From the NCBI GenBank assembly GCA_012932865.1, contig SAXG01000001.1:2407693-2471692 (forward strand): DNA of 64,000 nt. The letters are read 5' to 3'. A program made the position numbers and the translations under genes. Shown in pieces: positions 57,416 to 64,000 of the stretch; position 1 is the stretch's first letter; each line of letters begins with the position of its first letter. This DNA comes from Amylostereum areolatum (taxonomy: Eukaryota > Basidiomycota > Agaricomycetes > Russulales > Stereaceae). The notes under the pieces are model-generated. The model did not search any database. It had not been told where the DNA came from and was given only the letters and a program-made list of their open reading frames with translations.

Positions 57416-58082
57416 TCAAGGGATGAACTCGCCATGAGCCTTGTGCCAACTCTCGATTGTCGTCGTGGGGTACACGTCGAACAGCTTCTTCTTCCCCTCT
57501 GGGAGGGGCACCCAGGCGGGTTTCGAGCCGAGCATCAAGCAAGTCTACGGGGGGAGATCAGCGAAAACGGTCCGAAATACAACAACAGAGGTCAAGATGT
57601 ACCATCTCGTGAGGGACCTTCAATTCGGGCTCGTCGACGGAGGACGCGAACGGGTGTACTAGCTCGGGCCTAGGTGGGTTTATACCATGGATCAGAACGG
57701 GGGACAAGGAAAACATGGCGTTTCGCGCACCAGGTAGGATCCCACAACCACAGCATGGACGAGCACTTTCGAACAGAAGCTTCTGAACGAGGTGCACTTC
57801 TCCTCCTCCTTCGTCCCGCGGTCCTTCACGGCTTGGTATTTCCTGAAGGCAACCAACATCAGCACCGACTTGGGATCCCGATACAAGAACGACGCACGTA
57901 ATGTTCTCCTCCCCCTCGATTTTGAGGGTCTCATAGTCGGCCCCGAGATTAACGGCGCCTGCGTAGCCCCCGACCTTGCGACAGATAGAGCAGCAGCAGA
58001 GCTGGTAGGGCACGGGCGTGCTTGATTGGACGGAGTACTTGACAGCGCCGCAATGGCAACTTCCTTTGAGTTCAATGGGCAT
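57416..58082 (-). CDS. GFA-family (glutathione-dependent formaldehyde-activating-like) protein
   Basis: Small zinc protein of the GFA/DUF636 family; the substrate is not known. The minus strand reads MPIELKGSCHCGAVKYSVQS, then YQLCCCSICRKVGGYAGAVN, an intron after GEENIT, and KYQAVKDRGTKEEEKCTSFR with SFCSK. An intron then precedes PELVHPFASSVDEPEL, and the final exon reads LMLGSKPAWVPLPEGKKKLF and ends KAHGEFIP at 57416. The zinc Cys of CHC and CxxC are present. Near 57768 the run AAA holds one base too many: the expected KCSSMLWLWDPTW sits in the next frame. Length without the break is about 170 residues, normal for the family. Either a recent frameshift or an assembly error. Confidence 0.7.
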
Positions 58083-58965
58083 GTCGGAATGGTGGGTGCA
58101 ACGTGGATGTGGGTGGTTGTGGGTCGCGCGACGTGGGATCTATATAAAGAAAATTCGATCCAGACCTGCCTGCGGTATCGTTATCGAAGAGAGTGATCAA
58201 TATGCGTTTCGGTGTTATCTTCATCGTGGTGGACTGGGGGAGGTGAGCGGAGGTGCTGCAGCTGACGCGCCTAAATCTCACGATGTGCGGTCTTTCTCCG
58301 AGTTTCTCGTCCATCATCACGGTCAATAGATCATAGCCATACTCATTCCATTACAGTATCTTTTCAAGCATTCGCCGCTCACCCTCTAAACCTGCCGAGA
58401 TGAACATTAGCGGAGCCCCATGATGGCTTATGCCTATGGTCCATGGCTCCGTGAGCGGGGGCGGATGGCCGATGATGGGTCACACAACCCAACTTGCGTC
58501 ACCGGAAGCCCTTGTTACGGGGGAGGGAAGCTCAGGTGCGTGTCAGATACTTATAACGTGCGGCCGTGATTTGCGACTGAAGCATTCACCCAGACCACTC
58601 TGTATATTTCCCCTGCCGCCGCCTTCTCGTCTTTCTCGAAGATGGCCGAAGACTTACAGCGGCCAAGCGCCATCAGTCATCCACACCATCCGACCGGCCT
58701 TACTGCGTCCTGGTCCGAGGAAATAGCGTCTCCTGACCTAGACATCCAACCTGCGGCTGATGGCAAAAACATCCTGGGCCGCATGCAAGGTCCACAGCCG
58801 TTCATTCTTCCCTTCCTCCAGGCTCCAGTCTGCTCCAGTACGGCATCTATCGGCGTCATCGTGGATCGGTATGGTCACCTGCGACCGAGGCCAGCGTCGG
58901 GGTGTGCTTTATAACCCAGCGCATGATCTTGCCTCTTTTCCGAGCGCAGCGTACTCCTCAGTACC
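58083..58965. promoter_or_regulatory. 5' flank of the long beta-mannosidase copy
   Basis: 58275-58535 is shared with the flank of the disrupted copy. 58536-58965 is absent there. No convincing coding frame was seen, though an upstream signal-peptide exon of the beta-mannosidase could lie here. Confidence 0.4.
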
Positions 58966-61900
58966 ATGGCCGTCGTCGCACCGTCTGCCAACGCGGGCGT
59001 GTTCAGCCTTTCCGATCTGACTTGGTCGCTGTCGAACCAAAATGGGTCAATTGTCGTCCCCGGGTCGTTGCCGTCGCAAGTCCATCTGGATCTCCTTCGT
59101 GCTGGTGTCATTACGGACCCTTTACTAGGCATCAACGGTGCGTTGTGTTCCAAGGGATCCACAACGCCTTTCTGATACTCACTGTCGGTAGATTTCACCC
59201 AACGATGGGTTGCGCTGGACAATTGGACGTACACCGCTGACGTCACTCCTTTCCTCCAATCCATCGGGAATTCCTCCATCGACGCGACTTTGCTTGTATT
59301 CTACGGCATTGACACCATCGCAAATATTGTGAGACTTCGCATCGACATGCTGCGTATATGCGCTAACGCAAGGGGTATCTAGACTTTGGCCGAAAACCCT
59401 ATCGCCTGGGTTAGCAATCAGTTTCAGCAATATGTTTTCGACGTCACCTCGAGTCTGGTATCGCCAGCGGGAAACTCAACAAATCTCACCATCGCATTCG
59501 AATCGGCTATCACCTACGGTCCTAAACGTGTCCAGTCAAGCTGACTCCGAGGCCATTCCCACCGACATCACTGGTGTGGTGGGTGCCCATGTTTCGTTCT
59601 TGATAACGGTCTCTGACATGGTGCCTTTAGTTCGAGATTCCTGCTGGTCGCGAATGGGTCCGAAAGATACAATCGGATTTCGGTTGGGATTGGGTGCGCT
59701 TTCTTCCCTTTTTACTTTTATAAATGAACTAACTCTCTCCAGGGCCCTGCTTTTGTTCCTGCCGGTGTGCACAAACCAGCGTACCTTATCTCCCTCGCTT
59801 CCAACGCAACAAGCGACAACTCTACCGGGACCCTCTCTCCTCTCTTCATATCTCAGTCATCGATCGACATCTTCAAGGAGGGATTCAACGACACGGCAGG
59901 TATTGCCTGCGAATGAAACAGCCCCATGGATCGTGAACGTTACCTTGGGCGTCCATTCCGTGGTTGGAGCCGCCCAGCCTCAGTTAACGCTGTCAATCCA
60001 AGATCTCAACTTGACCTCTGACCCCATCCTTCTCCAGTCCATCCCGGACCCTGCCAACGCCACCAACGCCACTCTTGGTTCGCCTACTTGGATATCAGTG
60101 GATCAATGGTACCATTGATCCACTGATCCCCGAACGTTGGTTCCCACACAACCTCGGCGTGCCCAAACTCTACAATCTAACCTTCACGCTCGACCTCGGC
60201 TCGGTCAGCTCCTCCAACATCACGTTCCAAACATCTATCGGGTTCCGCACAATTAGACTGGCTCAAACGAGGTACTCCGACGACGAGGTCGAACAGAGGG
60301 GTATTATACCGGGAGACCAGTGGCACTTCGTCGTCAATGGCAAGGACTTTTACTCGCTGGGGACCAACATTATCCCATTCGATCCCTTCTATGCGCGGAT
60401 TACAGACGAACAGGTGCGATGGGTACTGGAGAGTGCCGTGTTGAGTGGGCAGAACATGGTCAGTCTGTCCTATATATAATTCCGTTAGGCGATGGCTAAC
60501 CAATATCGTATTTTAGTTGAGGGTATGGGGCGGTGGAATCTACCAACCTTCCTCTACATCCAGCGCAATCACGCCCAACTTTCCGCCCCACGTCACGGAT
60601 ACGTACTCGTTCTACTCGGTCTGTGACGAGCTCGGAATCATGGCCTGGTCCGAATTCATCTTCTCCGATGACCTGTACCCTGTCAACGATTGGCTCCTCG
60701 CATCGGTCGAACCTGAAGTGCGACAGAATGTCCGTCGCATCAACAAACATGCAAGCAATGTTCAGTGGGCAGGAGGAAATGAAATCGAAGGAATCGTGAC
60801 GACCACGAACTTGACCCAGGCAAATGGGACGCATTATTTGAACGAGGTCAGTTGCTTTATTATGTGGGTTAGATCGCGGTAGTGCTGACGGCAATCTAGT
60901 ATGTAACTTTGTTCCAAGACTTCCTGCACGACATCGCGTATTCGGAGACAAACTCGGTGCGCAAGCATCGCTTCTTGCCTGTTTTCACTCCTGATACCGA
61001 CGTTGTATGCAGGTACCCTACACAGATTGTTCGACCACGCATGGGGTGCTGAGCTTGGATCCCCTTGTTATCCGTTTCAACAATGGCACGCCTGGCGAAA
61101 TCTATGGCAACGGTGGTACGTCTACGTCTACATAGTATTTCGCAAGTGGGTCACATCCTCATCCTCGTTTCCCGCGCAGAACGATACAACTATGACGCCT
61201 CTCAGGCATTCAACCTCTCCACATTCCCTGTAATCAGGTGCGCATATATCATCCAATAGCTAGCTACATGTTGACTTTTCTGTGTTAGATTCATGAATGA
61301 GTTCGGGTATGTTGCCTTTGTGTCCACGATGAGATATCGCCTGATCAAGCTCGTCCTTGTAGATTCCACTCTATGCCTTCCTTCTACTCTTGGGAGGAGG
61401 TTCTTCAGTCCTCCAGTGACTTCTCCTTCAACTCCACCGTTGTCATGTCGCGCGATCACCACCCACCAGCCGGCGGCCTCGCCTTCCCGAACCCCAACGC
61501 CAACCAAGGTCAAGCCCAAATGACGTCCGGAGTCGAGCTCTGGCTCCCCACCCCCGGGACGTCCGACACGAACCAGACCTTCGCACAATGGGCCTACAGC
61601 ACGCAAATCTTTCAGGCCATGACGATGGACGCGCAAATCGCGTGGTACAGGCGCGGTGCAGGGCTCGGCGAGAACAACCTCGGGGCGTTGGTCTGGCAGC
61701 TGAACGACATATGGCAGGGCGTGAGCTGGTCGAGCATCGAGTACTCCGGGCGGTGGAAGGTTCTGCAGTACACCCTTTCAAGCGTATTCCAACCCGTGGT
61801 CATCAGTCCGTTCTGGACGCCCGACAACCAGACGTTGGAGATTATGGTCACGTCGGATCGATGGGAGGAGGTCGAGGGCGTCGCGCAGTGGACGTGGTTC

Positions 61901-62511
61901 AACTGGGCGGGCGAGACGCTCAACTCGACCACGGTGAACGTGACGATACCGACGCTAAACAACTCGGTGGTGTTTTCCGGGCAAGGCTTGGACAGCATTT
62001 TGCCGGAGGGGGCGCAGGCGACGGACGTGTGGTTGTTGATGAACGTCACCGCGACGGTGGTCAACGAGACGTTCACCAACGAGCAATACGTGCGTATACC
62101 TTGTGTGCGTTGTCCCTGCGCACGATGCTGACCACGGTATCTGCAGTTTACTCCCGTTTCTCTGGCCAACGCGACGCTTCTCGATCCACAAATACAGGTC
62201 ACGTCGAGTGACAATTTGACGTTCACGCTGTCGGCCCAAGGAGGTGTCGCACCCTGGACTTGGATCGACCATCCATCCGGCACTGTTGGTGTATTTGTGG
62301 ATCAAGAGACGGGTCGTCCGTTGAACGCGTTCTACCTCGTCCCCGGGTTCAACCGCACTGGTAAGCGCGGGTTACGCGTTTCGCTTTTTAAATAGTAGGC
62401 TGACTTCGGTCTTTAGTTGTCTTCCAAACGAACGCTGCACTGTCGACCAATGGTGCACCGTCCACGGACGATTTCGTGGTGCGATCATTGTGGAACAATA
62501 CACACCTGTAG
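58966..62511 (+). CDS. GH2 beta-mannosidase, long copy with frame breaks
   Basis: Removes terminal beta-mannose from mannan oligosaccharides; usually secreted. Many exons from MAVVAPSANAGVFSLSDLTW to VVRSLWNNTHL (TAG 62509-62511). They include the sugar-binding domain, YSFYSVCDELGIMAWSEF, the acid/base loop WAGGNEIEG, the nucleophile loop MNEFGFHSMPSFYSWEE, the substrate-site stretch NNLGALVWQLNDIWQGVSW and C-terminal domains. No signal peptide is seen at this ATG. Relative to the copy at 16733-18510 it has an extra C near 59521 (YGLNVSS lost, stop soon after), an extra G near 59905 and a 34-bp palindrome replacing 30 bp at 60094. Together they add six bases but leave stops, so as written the gene is broken. 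Downstream exons are intact. I keep it as a gene because some breaks may be artefacts. Confidence 0.75.
60094..60127. repeat. Perfect 34-bp palindrome inside the beta-mannosidase gene
   Basis: Centred on GGTACC (60108-60113), with 17-bp arms (ATCAGTGGATCAATGGT and its complement). The corresponding place in the other gene copy is only weakly palindromic and keeps the reading frame. Confidence 0.9.
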
Positions 62512-63038
62512 TAAAATCGTTGTTGGTTTCTGTGTTGCACGCATTGTTCTTGTCCTTCGATCGTATACATACTGAGCTGAGATTTCGGTGTCCCTCGGCG
62601 CTGGTTTGGTAAATTTGGTTGATCCGTGTTCTTGGGTGGTAAGTGGTATGTGCTGCAAAACAACGATTCTGTCTTAGGCTCTTGACTCTCTGTACTTCGA
62701 TCGTCCCCCCCCCCTCCCCCTGGCGTGAAATTCCCCAACATGTTCTGTGCATTCGTGGAGGTTGTAGTAGGGACGGGCCGGGGACACAGAGCAAATACCA
62801 CGGGACTTTCCAGAGAACGCGCCTCGAGACTTCGCGACACGGAACTCACTCTCCTCGAACTTGCTTCGAACGCACCCACTTCTTTGAACTCGTCTGTACT
62901 AGTCTGGTCTAGTGACTTTAGTCTCCACCATGCAATCTACGAGCACGTGTATTCCAAGAACAATGGACGGCGGCGTCGCCGCCCGCTGCGGGACAACTCT
63001 CATCTAAGTACTTGATTCACAACGTCCGCATCAACCAC
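62512..63038. other. Intergenic, no gene recognised
   Basis: 3' flank of beta-mannosidase and 5' flank of the last gene. It contains a C run (62706-62719) and no supported coding frame. Confidence 0.5.
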
Positions 63039-63675
63039 ATGTCTGCCACAGGATGCATTGACCTACTTGCCATGCGTCCTGCTCCAGGTCCAGATCCTTG
63101 CATGGAGACTGAACGTGACTCTGAAGGCTTTCCTATCATCGATCCTGTCACAGGATATAAGCTTACCGCTCGTGCGGTTGAAGCCTCTCGCAAAGTGCGT
63201 TTTCGATCGCAGTCATCCTTCCCATTCCTCCGCCTTTTACCCGATTCATCCTTCGTAGAAATTCGTACAGGCTGTCAAGATGCACCCCCCTATGAAGGAG
63301 ATCCCATACGAATTAATCCCGACTCTCACCCGCCAGAACAAACCGCTTCTCCACTGGGGCCTCGCGTGCTCCGACGAGCAATTGGTCGCCTGTGTCGTCC
63401 GAAACAACCTTATGGAATGGGATCCGGAGAAGCCTGAATTTGCGGTGGCTCTCTTCAAGGTGCTCGACTACCTCCGCGCCAAATGCGGAGTGGCTCTCAA
63501 GCGCGAGCGGCCGCTGTCGGCGGATCATATACATGTCATTACTCTGTATTCCAACTTCTCAATGGCGGACACGGTGATGCCGTGGAAGGTGGAGGAGCGG
63601 GCGGTGGCGATTATTCGCGACGAGCTCGAGATTTCAGATCCGACCCAGTGGTGGTGGGACTTGGAGAATGCCTAG
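63039..63675 (+). CDS. Copy D of the WWW-motif family, intact
   Basis: Exons 63039-63194 and 63259-63675 (donor GTGCGT, acceptor CGTAG) join in frame to about 190 residues. They read MSATGCIDLLAMRPAPGPDP, GFPIIDPVTGYKLTARAVEA, then KFVQAVKMHPPMKEIPYELI, NKPLLHWGLACSDEQLVACV, VRNNLMEWDPEKPEF, VLDYLRAKCGVALKRERPLS, HVITLYSNFSMAD, EERAVAIIRDELEISD and QWWWDLENA. It is soluble and acidic at the C-terminus, with no signal peptide or membrane segment. It serves as the reference for the three broken copies. An alternative end uses a further intron (donor at 63675) and adds KPWY. The family is unknown to me; the triple Trp with flanking acids might bind a partner, but that is speculation. Confidence 0.65.
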
Positions 63676-64000
63676 TGCGTTGTGTCATTTTCACTCCCTA
63701 TCATCAAGTACTAATGGACGATATCGTTTGTAGCAAGCCGTGGTACTAGTGATCGTTTGTTCAATCAAGCTTCGTCGCCTGTTCAAATCATTTTGTCGTA
63801 TTTTTGCACCCGTGTACTCGATACCTGCCTTCACGCTGCACGACATCCCCCACCCCACATCTCTGCATTGTATTTTACTGTACACCGTTTGTCACAAGCA
63901 CATCTGAACCACGCTACATCGCCCCAGCTATGTAACTAAGTTCAGACTCTTCACAGACCGTGCACAGCCGTGCACGTGGCAACTTTGTTGAAGCCCTCAA
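63676..64000. other. Window end, nothing further recognised
   Basis: 3' flank of copy D. No other coding frame with support reaches the window edge. Confidence 0.5.

Overview
The window is nuclear DNA of a mushroom-forming basidiomycete (Agaricomycetes). Genes are dense and split by many short introns of about 45-70 bp, often with GTGCGT- or GTACGT-type donors. The proteins present point the same way: a Ras-association/LRR/PP2C-like adenylate cyclase, a DUF6698 protein, a Plavaka transposase, a Kre9/KNH-type secreted pair and a GH2 beta-mannosidase. Exon structures were read by eye from splice signals and family knowledge, so internal boundaries are approximate unless stated.

Left third (1-20.3 kb). 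A truncated beta-mannosidase copy on the minus strand is cut in two by a 15,137-bp insertion (1596-16732). A second copy of the gene at 58966-62511 gives the uninterrupted target site. The insertion starts and ends with the inverted heptamer CATCAGG/CCTGATG and is flanked by a 2-bp GA duplication. It carries an intact 11-exon Plavaka transposase (10608-15040), a DUF6698 gene, two unrecognised genes, an Snf2-like N-terminal piece (QLQ plus HSA, no ATPase) and a Ste6-type ABC transporter piece lacking its Walker A. It therefore looks like a recently mobile, cargo-bearing Plavaka element that carries fragments of host genes.

Middle (20.3-50.4 kb). These are mostly ordinary host genes: a GH18 chitinase, two Kre9/KNH-like secreted proteins, a Sct1/Gpt2-type acyltransferase divergent from signal peptidase subunit SPC3, a Zn2Cys6 regulator, a NIPA-type Mg2+ transporter and adenylate cyclase. 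Four members of a small unrecognised family ending in a WWW motif are scattered at 19.5-20.1, 23.0-23.7, 24.1-24.8 and 63.0-63.7 kb.

Right third (50.4-64 kb). A class 3 lipase is followed by a large inverted repeat: two homocysteine S-methyltransferase copies in opposite orientation, with about 1.37-kb arms, flank the single ribosomal protein uS2 gene. A GFA-family gene and the long beta-mannosidase copy follow. That copy holds a perfect 34-bp palindrome and frame breaks.

Single-base frame breaks recur in otherwise well-conserved genes (SPC3, adenylate cyclase, chitinase, GFA, DUF6698). Some are probably assembly errors, so 'pseudogene' calls that rest only on one indel are marked as uncertain.
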